In this document: positions 35,357 through 45,013 of the stretch, piece by piece
Numbering within the stretch: position 1 is the stretch's first letter
Layout: the number at the start of each line of letters is the position of its first letter
Origin: Desulfobulbus propionicus
Lineage (GTDB): Bacteria; Desulfobacterota; Desulfobulbia; Desulfobulbales; Desulfobulbaceae
Reading direction: 5' to 3'
Length of the DNA stretch: 57,509 nucleotides
Assembly (NCBI GenBank): GCA_002748755.1
Contig: PDTD01000021.1
Span: forward strand, 1 to 57,509
Notes under the pieces: generated by a model
Database searches by the model: none
What the model saw: the letters and a program-made list of their open reading frames with translations, nothing else
What the model was told of the DNA's origin: nothing
Made by a program: the position numbers and the translations under genes

Positions 35357-36610
35357 CTATTCGCAGGTGGAGAGATGGCCATTTTTATTGCTGGCGTTTT
35401 GACTATGCTGGTGCTGCACTCTTTTCAACACCTGGACCCGGCTGTTTTCTGGTTGATTGAGATAAATGACAAAGGCCGTTTTTTCATCCAGATATCCGGC
35501 GTAATTGTACACATTTTCCATGGTGCCGGACTTGACCCACACCCCCTGCCTCTTTCTCAACAAGCTGTGATAGGGGAAAAAGTGAGCCAACAGTTCCAGT
35601 GTGGTTCGGATGCTCATTCTGCCACCTCTGGCCAGACCGGCGCCATCAAGAATCTTCGCTGAGGCCGCCCAGTCTGAACCAAGAATGCTGCCGAGCACTG
35701 CCCGTTCCGCCTGTATGGACTTTTTCCAGGTTGCCGGAGCCCCGTAGGCATGGGCACCACAGGCTAAAAAAATCTGATTAGCGACAAAATTGGAGGAATA
35801 ATACAGCATGGACGCCGTCATCTCTTCCAGGGTCTTTGCGGATTGAAAAACATACAGCAAACGGGCATTCTCAGGGACCCGTTTTCGGGTCACCCCCCCG
35901 GTAACAAGCATGTTGTGCTCTTTGAAAAAGGCCTGAAAAAGCTCTGCCGCATACTCTGCTGCGGCCTGCTGCGGTCTGCAGTCTCCAGAACAGATATTGA
36001 CCCGATACTGCCCTTGTCCCTTGCCCTGCGCTTTTTCCAGCATGAGCGGCAAGAGGGGGGTCTGGGGTTCAGCGGTGTGCACCCTGTTGTCGCCACCGAC
36101 AACAAAAGACACCGTATTGAAATTGACAGCGGCAGCTCCCACCGGTGCATCATAGGGATTCTCGCTGAATGCGCTGCCCGGCGCATACTCATCCAGGGCA
36201 TAAGCCGTATCATCAATCACCAGATCGTGTACCCGGTTCAGGCCGAGCTGTTTGAGCGTCTCAACAATCTGCGCCACAGCCTCAGAAGTAAGAAAGGGAT
36301 CACCACTCCCCTTCAGGTACAGGTTCTGCTCAGCATCCTGATAAAAACGAGTCTCGAACCTGAAATCCTTTCCCAGAATCTGTATTGCCGTATATGCTGT
36401 GGCCAGTTTGAGAACACTGGCCGGCACATAGAGGGTATCCAGATTGCAGCCGTGTACCGCCTTGGTCTCCAGGTCAAAGAGCCCATAACCGCCATTGGTA
36501 ACCAGATCACCATAGCCGGCGCAGGAACCCGCTGCCATGGCGGAAGACACCAGACAGCCCACCATGCAGGCCCAAAGCCCCAATACCCATCCGCCTAGAG
36601 GGAAGATCAC
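35357..36610 (-). CDS. dacB: D-alanyl-D-alanine carboxypeptidase/endopeptidase (PBP4, peptidase S13)
   Basis: About 417 residues with a signal segment (FPLGGWVLGLWACMVGCLVSS, ending AMAA). The three penicillin-binding motifs of family S13 are present: SxxK as PASVLKLA, SxN as YYSSNFVAN, and KTG-type as VKSGTMENV. It trims or cleaves peptidoglycan cross-links in the periplasm. GTG at 36610 is chosen because GTGA overlaps the stop of the upstream radical SAM gene by four bases and gives a proper signal peptide; an ATG at 36664 would lie inside that gene. The C-terminal tail is basic and polar. Confidence 0.88.
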   Translation of the reverse strand: MIFPLGGWVLGLWACMVGCLVSSAMAAGSCAGYGDLVTNGGYGLFDLETKAVHGCNLDTLYVPASVLKLATAYTAIQILGKDFRFETRFYQDAEQNLYLKGSGDPFLTSEAVAQIVETLKQLGLNRVHDLVIDDTAYALDEYAPGSAFSENPYDAPVGAAAVNFNTVSFVVGGDNRVHTAEPQTPLLPLMLEKAQGKGQGQYRVNICSGDCRPQQAAAEYAAELFQAFFKEHNMLVTGGVTRKRVPENARLLYVFQSAKTLEEMTASMLYYSSNFVANQIFLACGAHAYGAPATWKKSIQAERAVLGSILGSDWAASAKILDGAGLARGGRMSIRTTLELLAHFFPYHSLLRKRQGVWVKSGTMENVYNYAGYLDEKTAFVIYLNQPENSRVQVLKRVQHQHSQNASNKNGHLSTCE

Positions 36611-39150
36611 GTCGGCGTCTCTATTTCCTGCAGGAAAATCTTCCGCACCCGGCTCTGAAGACAAACCTCTGCAGGCAAGCCCAGTCCCTGTTCCAGGACT
36701 TCCCGGGGATTGGTTCCAGCCTGTCCATGATAATGGTACAAGGCAAGCTCCAGGGTGTCTCCTTGCCTGGTCATGGAGCTGACAAGGCGGCGAATGTTGA
36801 GCTGTTGTTTTTTTCGTTTACGTATCCGCTTTACAATGACTTCCCCACCTGCCATGAACTGGTGCAGGGCTGTATCCACCTCTGTGCTCATCAGCGCTTC
36901 GGACTGGATACGGTATCCGGCTATATAACTGCACTGTTTGACCCCCGCGACCAGTTCCACCTGTTGAATCTCAATGGTGTCGGGAAACTGGCTGTTGAGG
37001 AGAGTTCGCATATTTTCAACCGAATCCACCGCCTCCCCCAACTCCACAAAAAAGAATTCCACATCACTCTCCATCCCGAGCGGCAAAGCCGGGCTGAAGG
37101 AGACCTTGGGCGAAGGATTGAATCCCTGGGAAAAAAGGACCGGAAGACCGGATCGTTGTAACACACGAAAAACAAGCTGCAATATCTCCAGGTGCCCATA
37201 GAAACGGCTGTCATCGTTTCTGCTATAGGTCACTTTATAGACATATATGGGTTCATTGCCTGGACGGGCCTGCGGCCTCGGCTCTGTGCCCCCTGAGGGG
37301 GTACTATCGCTGTGCGAGCTGTACACCACGGGGTGTACCTGCTTAAAATCACAGAGCCCGCACTGCTGGCAACCATGTTCACGACAGTCAGGGGTGTATT
37401 CGCGAATCAAAGCCCGTTCATATTCCCGGCGCAGGAAGGCGGTGTCCACACCACTTGAGAGATGCCCCCAAGGGAGCGGCTGATCCGGATCCCAGGCCTC
37501 CAGATAGGTATCCAGCACCAGACCGCAGAGGCGAGCTGATTCCTGCCAAAGAGCGAGGTTGAAATGTTCCGACCAGCCGTCCAGACGGGCACCCTTTCTC
37601 CAGGCTGTTTCAATGAGCCTCGACAGCCTGCGATCCCCCCGTGAAAACACGCCCTCAAGAAACGACTGCTGCGGGTCATGCCATTTGAGGTTGAACCCCT
37701 TTTTGGGCAGCAATTCTTTGATCCGGGCAATCTTTTCCCTGCTCTGCTCAATGGTCTGCTGTCGGCACCATTGGAAGGGTGTGTGGGGTTTAGGCACAAA
37801 GGTACCGATACTGACATTGATGGACACTTTCTTGAACGCATCCCCTGCCGCATACCGGGCTTTTTTGGCCAGCTCGGCGATGGCTTCGACATCTTCAGCA
37901 GTTTCCGTGGGCAGGCCTATCATGAAATAGAACTTGATCAGATTCCAGCCAAGACCAAAGGCATCCTGACAGGTCCTGATCAAATCCTCCTCGGTTATGC
38001 CCTTGTTAATCACCTCACGCAGCCTGTCTGTGCCGGCTTCTGGGGCAACGGTAAAGCCTGTTTTCCGCACCCGGCGGATCTGATCCATTATCTGTTGTGT
38101 AATGGTACCAACCCGCATGGAGGGCATGGATACGGAGATATGGGCATCAGCAAACTGGTCCATAAGTTCGGTCATCAATCCACCCAGGCAGGAGTAATCG
38201 CCTGTGGAAAGAGAGAGCAGAGCCAACTCATCAAAGCCACTGCTCGCTATACCGTTTTTGGCCATCCGAAGGATCTCTTCCCGGCTCCTTTCCCGCACCG
38301 GGCGGTAGGTTATACCTGCCTGGCAAAAACGGCATCCCCGGGTACATCCGCGGGCGATTTCTATCCCCAGCCGATCATGAATGGGCTTCACCACTGGTAC
38401 TATGGGATTATCCAGGAGGCGGGGGTCATACATGTCCGGCAGTACAGCGCGTCGCACCCCCCTGTAGCCCTGGAGCAGTGGTTCCATCGCCGCAAACCTG
38501 CCCTGCTCGTATCTGGGCTGAAAGAGGGAAGGGATATACGCACCTTCCACCTGGCTGAGTGCTTCAAGAATCTGGTTTCGGCTGTATGATTGGGCGGTGC
38601 ATTGGATGAGCAGGTCAGACACCTGCTCAATGCTCAATTCACCGTCCCCAAGGATAATACAATCAAAAAAATCTGCAACCGGCTCTGGATTCATCGCCCC
38701 AGCGCCGCCACCAAGTACCAGGGGATGCTCCTCACTCCGCTGATGATTGTAAAAAGGAATGTGAGCCAGGTCCAGTACAGAAAGGATATTGGTATAACAC
38801 AATTCATAGGGTAAAGTAATACCAAGGACATCATACTCGCTCAATGCCCGACGGGCTTCCAGGGAAAAAAGAGGTATGCCGCGCTCCCTGAGCTGTTGTT
38901 CCATATCAACATCCGGTGTATAGCATCGATGGGCCAGGGTATCGTGTCTGCGATTCAGGATATGGTAGAGAATCTGCAAGCCCTGATGGGACATCCCTAT
39001 CTCATAAAGGTCTGGAAAAACAAGGCAATATCGTAAAGGATGGTCATTCCACCCTTTGTTAACGGCATTCCGTTCCCCCCCTGTGTAACGACCTGGTTTA
39101 CGCACCAGGGGCAGAACGGCATCTAAATTAAAATGGTTATTCGTTGACAT
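36607..39150 (-). CDS. Radical SAM protein (TIGR03960-type) fused to DUF2344/TIGR03936 domain
   Basis: 847 residues. An N-terminal B12-binding-like Rossmann region (about 90-190) leads to a radical SAM core with the cluster motif IARGCTRGCRFCQAG (cysteines about 269-276) and APEAGTDRLREVINKGITEE. A short cysteine-rich joint (REHGCQQCGLCDF) leads to a C-terminal domain with VYKVTYSRNDDSRFYGHLEI and FSQGFNPSPKVSFSPALPLG, which occurs as a separate gene in other phyla. The function is unknown; related genes often neighbour rng and rplU-rpmA, suggesting an RNA or ribosome link. Here it is coupled instead to a PBP4 gene. Confidence 0.85.
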   Translation of the reverse strand: MSTNNHFNLDAVLPLVRKPGRYTGGERNAVNKGWNDHPLRYCLVFPDLYEIGMSHQGLQILYHILNRRHDTLAHRCYTPDVDMEQQLRERGIPLFSLEARRALSEYDVLGITLPYELCYTNILSVLDLAHIPFYNHQRSEEHPLVLGGGAGAMNPEPVADFFDCIILGDGELSIEQVSDLLIQCTAQSYSRNQILEALSQVEGAYIPSLFQPRYEQGRFAAMEPLLQGYRGVRRAVLPDMYDPRLLDNPIVPVVKPIHDRLGIEIARGCTRGCRFCQAGITYRPVRERSREEILRMAKNGIASSGFDELALLSLSTGDYSCLGGLMTELMDQFADAHISVSMPSMRVGTITQQIMDQIRRVRKTGFTVAPEAGTDRLREVINKGITEEDLIRTCQDAFGLGWNLIKFYFMIGLPTETAEDVEAIAELAKKARYAAGDAFKKVSINVSIGTFVPKPHTPFQWCRQQTIEQSREKIARIKELLPKKGFNLKWHDPQQSFLEGVFSRGDRRLSRLIETAWRKGARLDGWSEHFNLALWQESARLCGLVLDTYLEAWDPDQPLPWGHLSSGVDTAFLRREYERALIREYTPDCREHGCQQCGLCDFKQVHPVVYSSHSDSTPSGGTEPRPQARPGNEPIYVYKVTYSRNDDSRFYGHLEILQLVFRVLQRSGLPVLFSQGFNPSPKVSFSPALPLGMESDVEFFFVELGEAVDSVENMRTLLNSQFPDTIEIQQVELVAGVKQCSYIAGYRIQSEALMSTEVDTALHQFMAGGEVIVKRIRKRKKQQLNIRRLVSSMTRQGDTLELALYHYHGQAGTNPREVLEQGLGLPAEVCLQSRVRKIFLQEIETPT

Positions 39151-39256
39151 TCTGAGCTATCTACGCTGTAATTCCAGTCATCGCCTGCTCATGGCAGGCT
39201 CAAAACAGTAACCGACAAAATGAGTATCCGTTATCCTGCGTCCCCAAGGGGCCTGT

Positions 39257-40186
39257 ATGCTCCCGGGGACGCCAACCCGCTCTTACGTGACTGACATGAA
39301 CATTCTTCGTTACAGTATGCTTCTGCTGTTGAGCTTGGCCATGCTGACAGAATCATCCATGGCTGATTCAAAAAAACCGCGCATAGAGGACATCAAGTAC
39401 CACACTGCCGAGGCCGGTGAACAAATCACCTTTTCCCTGACAGCGCCCTCCCCCCCTACTGTCTTCACCCTGCCGGGGGACAATCCCCGGATCGTCTTTG
39501 ATTTTGCAGGAGCAACCACCAGCAGGAACATCGCCTCGCTTATCCCGGTACAAGGAAAGCTGGTTCAACGCATCCGTGTGGGCCTGCACCACGGTGACAA
39601 ACCCAAAGTGAGAGTGGTTTTGGATCTGGCAACCCAGGAAATGCTTGCCGTCAAGCAGTCATACAACAAGGAGGCCTCTGTTCTTACAGTAACCTTAAGT
39701 CCCAAACATAGCCTGGTGAAGCCTCAGAAAACCAAAGCCGCAGTCACCACCGCCTCCACAACCGCACCGGCTTCCCAGGAAGAACCAGCCTCATCGCCGC
39801 AAAGCACGAAAGATTCCAACCAAGCACGGCTCACCTCCATTAGCTTTGACGATTCAACCAACAAAGGAGAAATGGTTCTCTTCCAGCTCAATGGTTTTTA
39901 TCCCCCTTCTGTACAGGGGGTTGAAGACGATACACCGCGGGCAATCTGTGATTTTGAAAAGACCATCATGGCGCCGAATGTAACCGGCATTGAAAAAACC
40001 GGAGGCCAATGGGTGAAGTCCATCCGTCTAGGCCAAGATACTGATCCCGGACAAATCCGAGTACTTATCGACCTGGTACCGCATAAAAGTTACGATCTGC
40101 AACAAGTTTTTTTCAAGGAAGACAACCTGTTTGTCATCATTGTGAACCTTCAGGATACTTTCCAACCGCAAGAGGCAACCAACTAA
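39257..40186 (+). CDS. Exported protein with two AMIN domains
   Basis: 309 residues. Signal peptide ILRYSMLLLLSLAMLTESSM, then two AMIN-like beta domains (about 45-135 with FTLPGDNPRIVFDFAGATTS and RVVLDL; about 195-300 with RAICDFEKTIMAPNV and RVLIDL) joined by an alanine/threonine/serine linker. AMIN domains localise proteins to peptidoglycan or the secretin/septal region; no amidase domain is attached. The ATG at 39257 has AAGGGG five bases upstream, while an internal ATG at 39296 gives a more usual signal peptide. Plus strand, divergent from the radical SAM gene. Confidence 0.8.
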   Translation: MLPGTPTRSYVTDMNILRYSMLLLLSLAMLTESSMADSKKPRIEDIKYHTAEAGEQITFSLTAPSPPTVFTLPGDNPRIVFDFAGATTSRNIASLIPVQGKLVQRIRVGLHHGDKPKVRVVLDLATQEMLAVKQSYNKEASVLTVTLSPKHSLVKPQKTKAAVTTASTTAPASQEEPASSPQSTKDSNQARLTSISFDDSTNKGEMVLFQLNGFYPPSVQGVEDDTPRAICDFEKTIMAPNVTGIEKTGGQWVKSIRLGQDTDPGQIRVLIDLVPHKSYDLQQVFFKEDNLFVIIVNLQDTFQPQEATN

Positions 40187-40198
40187 GATATCTGATGT

Positions 40199-40220
40199 CC
40201 GGATGCAGACTCGCATCCGG
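40199..40220 (+). terminator. Hairpin after the AMIN gene
   Basis: CCGGATGC/GCATCCGG with a six-base loop, 12 bases past the stop. No T run follows, so it is only terminator-like. Confidence 0.35.
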
Positions 40221-40231
40221 CACAATGGACA

Positions 40232-40352
40232 CCAACAAGCAGCCCAGGCGGCGCCATCTTCGGGAGGATTCTGATAACACATCCCCCCAAGTAGAATGAG
40301 GCGCCAAAAAAATCCCCAACCTGACGCCGCCTGAGCTGATGAGCAATCCGGG
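40232..40352 (-). repeat. Copy d of the dispersed repeat, abutting a stop codon
   Basis: On the minus strand it begins CCCGGATTGCTCATCAGCTC directly after the TAG of the lipoprotein gene. Inside, AGGCGGCG (40327-40334 on the minus strand) pairs with CGCCGCCT near 40246-40253. The right half beyond the internal inverted repeat is missing. Confidence 0.65.
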
Positions 40353-41234
40353 CTACTCAGACCCGGCAAGCCGCTGCACCCTAAAATGTCCAGGTATGGG
40401 GATGGCGAAAGCCGCCGGATCAACGAAAGTAAGGGAGTACAACTTGGTCAAAGCAAGGGTGTACTCCCCCCTGATATCGGCCCCCCTTATTGCAATGTGA
40501 CGGGGAATCTTCCGACCCTCTACCCAGTGATAACCGCTATAGCGTATGCTCAGGCCAGGTTCACCCTGGTCATTGACCAGGATATACTCCAAGATGACCG
40601 ATTGCTGAGGGTCAAACAGGGCCCGATACCTTGAGCCGGCACCGTCCTGATCTCGAAAGGTTATCCAAAAATTTTGCTCCTCCTGCCCATCAACAGTGCC
40701 AACGGCACCCAGCCGAACAGGGCCCGGGATCGCCTGTCCCAGCAAGAGGGCCGTTATCTGCTCCAGGGTCAGCCAAGCGGGAACATACTCCTGCCACAGC
40801 TCGCCATACAATGGACCCTGCCAAGCCCTGCCTGCCGGGATATCTATCACAGTCAGGAGGGTTTCGCTGCCGACCCCAATATACAGAGGCCGTCTCAGGG
40901 GATCAAGCATATTCAGGCGAAACTGCTCCTGATCAGATATCTGTACGCTTCCATCCACACTCCCCTGCCGCCCAAGCACTGACCACCTAAGATGGATATC
41001 GGCATCCATCACCCGGGCCTGATTCCCTGCCCTGAACGCCTTGAACTGCCGCAGAGCATCTGTTCGCTCCGGGCCGCCAAAAGACGAAATGGGGGGGAGT
41101 TTGCCGACGCACCCGCCCAACAACCACACCAGCATACCCACTCCCAAAACCCTCAACAGCCAAGGGGGCTTGGTGGCTGCAATCCGGCCCTTGTTCTCTT
41201 TGGACAGGGGAACAATGGCTTGCAGAGGTCTCAT
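40353..41234 (-). CDS. Outer-membrane lipoprotein, DUF4292/LolB-like
   Basis: 293 residues with a lipobox VWLLGGC near residue 42, then a beta-rich domain (MDADIHLRWSVLGRQGSVDG; LYIGVGSETLLTVID; LSIRYSGYHWVEGRKIPRHI) of the LolA/LolB/DUF4292 shape that binds acyl chains. The n-region before the hydrophobic stretch is long (about 25 residues). The ATG overlaps the stop of the TPR lipoprotein gene by four bases, so the two are coupled and probably act together at the outer membrane. Not the classical lolB locus; family call by fold pattern only. Confidence 0.65.
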   Translation of the reverse strand: MRPLQAIVPLSKENKGRIAATKPPWLLRVLGVGMLVWLLGGCVGKLPPISSFGGPERTDALRQFKAFRAGNQARVMDADIHLRWSVLGRQGSVDGSVQISDQEQFRLNMLDPLRRPLYIGVGSETLLTVIDIPAGRAWQGPLYGELWQEYVPAWLTLEQITALLLGQAIPGPVRLGAVGTVDGQEEQNFWITFRDQDGAGSRYRALFDPQQSVILEYILVNDQGEPGLSIRYSGYHWVEGRKIPRHIAIRGADIRGEYTLALTKLYSLTFVDPAAFAIPIPGHFRVQRLAGSE

Positions 41235-43024
41235 GGAACAAGCCGTTTTTCGATCATCTGGATCTTTTCCCGGAGGTTCTGGGGGTCAGCACTATCCTCT
41301 TTCTCAAGCTGCCCCGCTTTTTTATAGGTCGCAAGAGCCTGGGGGAGCATTCCTTTCTCCAGGTAGGCATCCCCAAGGTGTTCCCGGATGGTTGCATCCT
41401 CAGGAACGAGTTCTACGGCTTTCTCCAGCTCTGTAACAGCCCTGTCAATCTCTCCCATCTTGAAGTAGACCCAGCCGAGACTGTCTCTGATATAGCCATT
41501 GTTTGGCCTGAGCGATACTGCTTTTTGAATGAAGCTCAAGGCCTGATCCAAATTCGTGGAAGCATCCGCCCAGGAATAGCCGATATAATTCAGGGCGCCG
41601 ACATTATCCGGGTTGAGGGTAATCACCTTCTGCATGATTTCGATGGCGGCCTCACGATCACCGCGACTATCAAAGAACAATCCGTACTCATAGAGGAGTT
41701 GATCATGCCAGGGGAATTCGGCCATACCTCTTGCATAGGTCATTTCAACCATATCCTCCTGGCCCTGCCTGTGGTACAGCAGGGCCAGGATGGCATACAG
41801 TTCCGGTGAGCGGGCCTCCGGCTGCCCCAGCTGTTTTTCTACAAGCTGGATGGCTTCCAGACTTCGGTCCAGCTCCTGGAGAATATGAACCTTCAAAGAG
41901 AGGGCATCTGTAAACAATTCTTCCTGGACGGTAATCGTCTCCAGCTTTTCCAGCGCCAGGTCGTTTTGTCCCGTCCGATAATATAACCGAGCCAAGAGTA
42001 TCTCCGCCTCGGGCAGAGACCCGTTTGCAACCCGCTTTTCCAGAATTTCGATGGCCTTGGTATACTCCTCTTTCCTGGCATACAATCGCGCTATGGCGAG
42101 GTCCACCATGGCAGGCTGTTCAGAAAAGCTGCGCAGCTTTTCCAGCTCCGCCAGGGTCTGTTCTTCATGCCCTTGCAGCTGATACACCTGAATAAGGGCA
42201 AGGCGGGCATGCTCGTCATACTGATCCCTCTCCAGAATTTCCCGAAAGGATGCAATGGCTGCCAGGTATTGTTCTTCCTCTACCAGCAGCTTTCCCATGG
42301 CCATTAGCACCTGGGAGGACCAGTTCTCCGCCAAGGCCTCCTTATACCAAGACACCGCCTGGCTGATCTTCTTCTGAGCCTCATAACTCTGCGCCATCAA
42401 AATTTTTGCAGCATAGGGGTTCAGATGGGCATCTATCATCTTTTCCAGAATCGCCCTGGTCTTGCTGAAATCCTTGTGGCTCAAATAGAGTTCGGCCAAG
42501 AGCAAATGCGGCCCAGGTCTGTCAGGATATTGTTCACACAGCATCTCATACTGGGTAATTGCCCGATCAATTTCATTCTGCCCAACCAGGGACCTGGCCA
42601 GCAACAGGCGCATGGAAACAGCTTCGGGATTGTCCTTCAGATACGACTCCAGCCAGCTCTGCGCCTCCTTCTGTCGGTTCATCTTCATCAAAACAAGGGG
42701 AATTTTCCGGCTGAGGAAAGGACTTGCCGGGTCACAGATTACCGCCTTTTCATAGGCCTCCAGTGCGGCTTCAAACTCCAGTTGCAGCTCGGCATACCGT
42801 CCCCAAAGAAAATAAAAATAGGAGCAGGCCGTATCCTGGTCCTCCATACCCTGCGTCTCGGGGAAGGTGGACCGGTCCTGGACGCTGACACCATTTGACG
42901 GCCTTGGCATTCCCCCGCCATCTGGAGGCACTCGACCCTGGCCGGTTATCACTCCGGTGCATCCCTGGAGTATTCCCAGGGCGTAGAAGACGATGATAGA
43001 GAAAGCCGAGAGACGCACCTGCAT
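41231..43024 (-). CDS. TPR-repeat lipoprotein
   Basis: 597 residues with signal peptide and lipobox (FYALGILQGC). The rest is a solenoid of about a dozen tetratricopeptide repeats (examples: AELQLEFEAALEAYEKAVIC, KISQAVSWYKEALAENW, LDQALSFIQKAVSLRPNNGY, IDRAVTELEKAVELVPEDA). It should sit in the periplasm anchored to a membrane as a protein-interaction scaffold. The ATG at 43024 has GAGGTG four bases upstream; a GTG at 43036 overlapping the tmk stop is the alternative. Co-translated with the lipoprotein gene downstream. No enzymatic domain seen. Confidence 0.82.
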   Translation of the reverse strand: MQVRLSAFSIIVFYALGILQGCTGVITGQGRVPPDGGGMPRPSNGVSVQDRSTFPETQGMEDQDTACSYFYFLWGRYAELQLEFEAALEAYEKAVICDPASPFLSRKIPLVLMKMNRQKEAQSWLESYLKDNPEAVSMRLLLARSLVGQNEIDRAITQYEMLCEQYPDRPGPHLLLAELYLSHKDFSKTRAILEKMIDAHLNPYAAKILMAQSYEAQKKISQAVSWYKEALAENWSSQVLMAMGKLLVEEEQYLAAIASFREILERDQYDEHARLALIQVYQLQGHEEQTLAELEKLRSFSEQPAMVDLAIARLYARKEEYTKAIEILEKRVANGSLPEAEILLARLYYRTGQNDLALEKLETITVQEELFTDALSLKVHILQELDRSLEAIQLVEKQLGQPEARSPELYAILALLYHRQGQEDMVEMTYARGMAEFPWHDQLLYEYGLFFDSRGDREAAIEIMQKVITLNPDNVGALNYIGYSWADASTNLDQALSFIQKAVSLRPNNGYIRDSLGWVYFKMGEIDRAVTELEKAVELVPEDATIREHLGDAYLEKGMLPQALATYKKAGQLEKEDSADPQNLREKIQMIEKRLVP

Positions 43025-43032
43025 ACGGCACC

Positions 43033-43626
43033 TCACAACGGCAGCCTGTCACGGACAACGGCCACAATATCCTGCTGAACGATGTCCAAGGTGCGAGCAG
43101 CATCCACGCGAACAATGGCTGGATCAGTAAAAGACGCGAACAAGTCTGCCACCCGGGTTAACTGTTCCTGCTGTTCAAAAGCATTGGGTTGTTCACCTCG
43201 ACACTGCTCAATGCGATGGGCACTTTCCTCCGGGCTCAAGGTGAGCAGGATGACGAGATCAGGGGAAGGGGCAAACTGATTTTGGGAAAAAATAAAGTCA
43301 GGATCAGCTCCCTGAGCGCCCTGATAGGCTGCGGTGGAATAATAATAGCGATCTGTCAGGACATAGGCCCCCTGGTCCAGCGCCGGCTGAATATACTGCT
43401 CCACATGCATCCGCCGATCTTCAATGAACAGTTGCAGCTCCTCTTCCAGGGAGAGACGACGATCATGGAACAGCGCCCTTATCTGTTGACCGAAAGGTCC
43501 TTCTGTCGGTTCCCTGGTTTCGAGTACGACCTTCCCGTGGTCCCTGAGAAAGGCTGCCAGTAATTCAAGTTGTGTCGTCTTGCCAGCCCCGTCAATACCT
43601 TCAAATACGATGAGTTTTCCTTTCAT
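43033..43626 (-). CDS. tmk: Thymidylate kinase
   Basis: 197 residues: P-loop FEGIDGAGKTTQ, the dTMP-site DR in TDRYYYSTAAYQGAQG, and the acidic TREPTEGPFG region. Phosphorylates dTMP to dTDP. The ATG at 43626 overlaps the pdxA stop by four bases (ATGA). The open frame continues upstream to 43707 inside pdxA, but the P-loop position shows the start is at 43626. Confidence 0.95.
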   Translation of the reverse strand: MKGKLIVFEGIDGAGKTTQLELLAAFLRDHGKVVLETREPTEGPFGQQIRALFHDRRLSLEEELQLFIEDRRMHVEQYIQPALDQGAYVLTDRYYYSTAAYQGAQGADPDFIFSQNQFAPSPDLVILLTLSPEESAHRIEQCRGEQPNAFEQQEQLTRVADLFASFTDPAIVRVDAARTLDIVQQDIVAVVRDRLPL

Positions 43627-44627
43627 GGTTGCACGTGTCGGCGATTTGTGACTATCTGATCGGCCAAGGCAACAGCCGCAGCCAGGCTTCTCTGAGAAGC
43701 GCTCCAAGTACCAGCAAGATCATAGGCTGTCCCATGGTCTACAGAAGTACGTACGATGGGCAGGCCCAGGGTGATATTGACGCCATCATCAAAATGCAGC
43801 AGTTTAAAGGGAATGAGCCCCTGATCGTGGTACATGGCAATAACTGCATCAAATTTTCCCAACGCTGCCTGGTAAAACAGAGTATCTGGTGGCCATGGTC
43901 CAGTGACATCGCCCAAAGCTCTGCAGGCCTGGACAGCCGGGCTGATGAACTCCTGTTCCTGCAGGCCAAACATACCGTTTTCACCGGCGTGGGGGTTCAG
44001 TCCAGCCACCGCAAGGCGAGGTGACTTGCAACCAAAATCATGGCGCAGGGAGGCAAGCGTCAGGGTAATGCATTCTTCCACCTCTGCCCGGGTCACCTGG
44101 GCCGGAACATACTCCAGCGGTTCATGGATGGTGACCAGCACGACCTTGAGTTTTTCCCCGGCCATCATCATACGATAATGGCTGGTTCCCGTCAGCTCAG
44201 CAAGCATTTCGGTATGTCCGGGATAGGCAAAGCCACCCATATTCAAACTTTTTTTATGAATGGGGCTGGTCACAATCCCTGCCACCAGACCCTTGAGTGC
44301 AAGTTGCACTGCGGTCGTAATATATTGGCCGGAAGCTTTGCCCGTCGCGCTGTTTGGTTTTCCCCAGCGAAGTTCATCCAGGGAGAGGTTACCGGTGTGC
44401 AGCACCGGGATAGTGCCATGCTTGAGCCGATCACCAGGATTCCAGGGGACAGTCTTTCTCGGTATCTGCTGCTCGTGCAGCAATCTATCCAGGAGGTGAC
44501 GATCCCCTATTATCACGCCCGGAACTTTTCCTTCTGCAGCGAAGCGCTGATAGAGCTTTATCAATATTTCAGGCCCTATTCCCACGGGGCATCCCATGGT
44601 CAGGGCAAGAGGAACAGGTGTTTTCAT
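43623..44627 (-). CDS. pdxA: 4-hydroxythreonine-4-phosphate dehydrogenase
   Basis: 334 residues with the family blocks TMGCPVGIGPEI, YPGHTEMLAELTG, VAGLNPHAGENGMFG, AMYHDQGLIPFK and RTSVDHGTAYD, the latter holding metal ligands. Oxidises 4-phosphohydroxythreonine in pyridoxal phosphate synthesis (DXP-dependent route). Four-base overlaps on both sides (yraN before, tmk after) tie it into the run. Confidence 0.94.
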   Translation of the reverse strand: MKTPVPLALTMGCPVGIGPEILIKLYQRFAAEGKVPGVIIGDRHLLDRLLHEQQIPRKTVPWNPGDRLKHGTIPVLHTGNLSLDELRWGKPNSATGKASGQYITTAVQLALKGLVAGIVTSPIHKKSLNMGGFAYPGHTEMLAELTGTSHYRMMMAGEKLKVVLVTIHEPLEYVPAQVTRAEVEECITLTLASLRHDFGCKSPRLAVAGLNPHAGENGMFGLQEQEFISPAVQACRALGDVTGPWPPDTLFYQAALGKFDAVIAMYHDQGLIPFKLLHFDDGVNITLGLPIVRTSVDHGTAYDLAGTWSASQRSLAAAVALADQIVTNRRHVQP

Positions 44628-45013
44628 GGTTCGATGAATTCAAAGGCATTTTGCAACAGTTGGACTTTCGGCCGTACACCCTGGCCTAAAAAAATGGAAA
44701 CGACATCGAAACGGGCTGGAGAATGGAGTAGGTTGTTCCGGGCCAAATAATCCAGAGCAATGCGGGAAAGACGCCTCTGTTTATGGGAATGGACCGCCGC
44801 AAAACCATCACCATATTGCCTGCTGCGCCGGGTTTTGACTTCGATAAAACAGACAACGCCGTCTTGCCGGGCAATGATATCCACTTCCCCGAAAGGCCGA
44901 CGGTAATTCCGCTCAAGGATGACATATCCTGCCCCCTGCAACCGCTCACAGGCGAGTTCCTCTCCTTGAGTGCCGGTTTTGGGAAGAACTTTTCGATTCC
45001 ACGCTCCTGTCAT
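44624..45013 (-). CDS. yraN: UPF0102/YraN family nuclease-like protein
   Basis: 129 residues with the YraN core GEELACERLQGAGYVILERN, the restriction-fold motif GEVDIIARQDGVVCFIEVKTR and RRLSRIALDYLA. The E...D...ExK arrangement is a PD-(D/E)XK-like site, but the cellular role of the family is not settled. Often found beside rnhB, as here (gap of 621 bases between). Confidence 0.9.
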   Translation of the reverse strand: MTGAWNRKVLPKTGTQGEELACERLQGAGYVILERNYRRPFGEVDIIARQDGVVCFIEVKTRRSRQYGDGFAAVHSHKQRRLSRIALDYLARNNLLHSPARFDVVSIFLGQGVRPKVQLLQNAFEFIEP

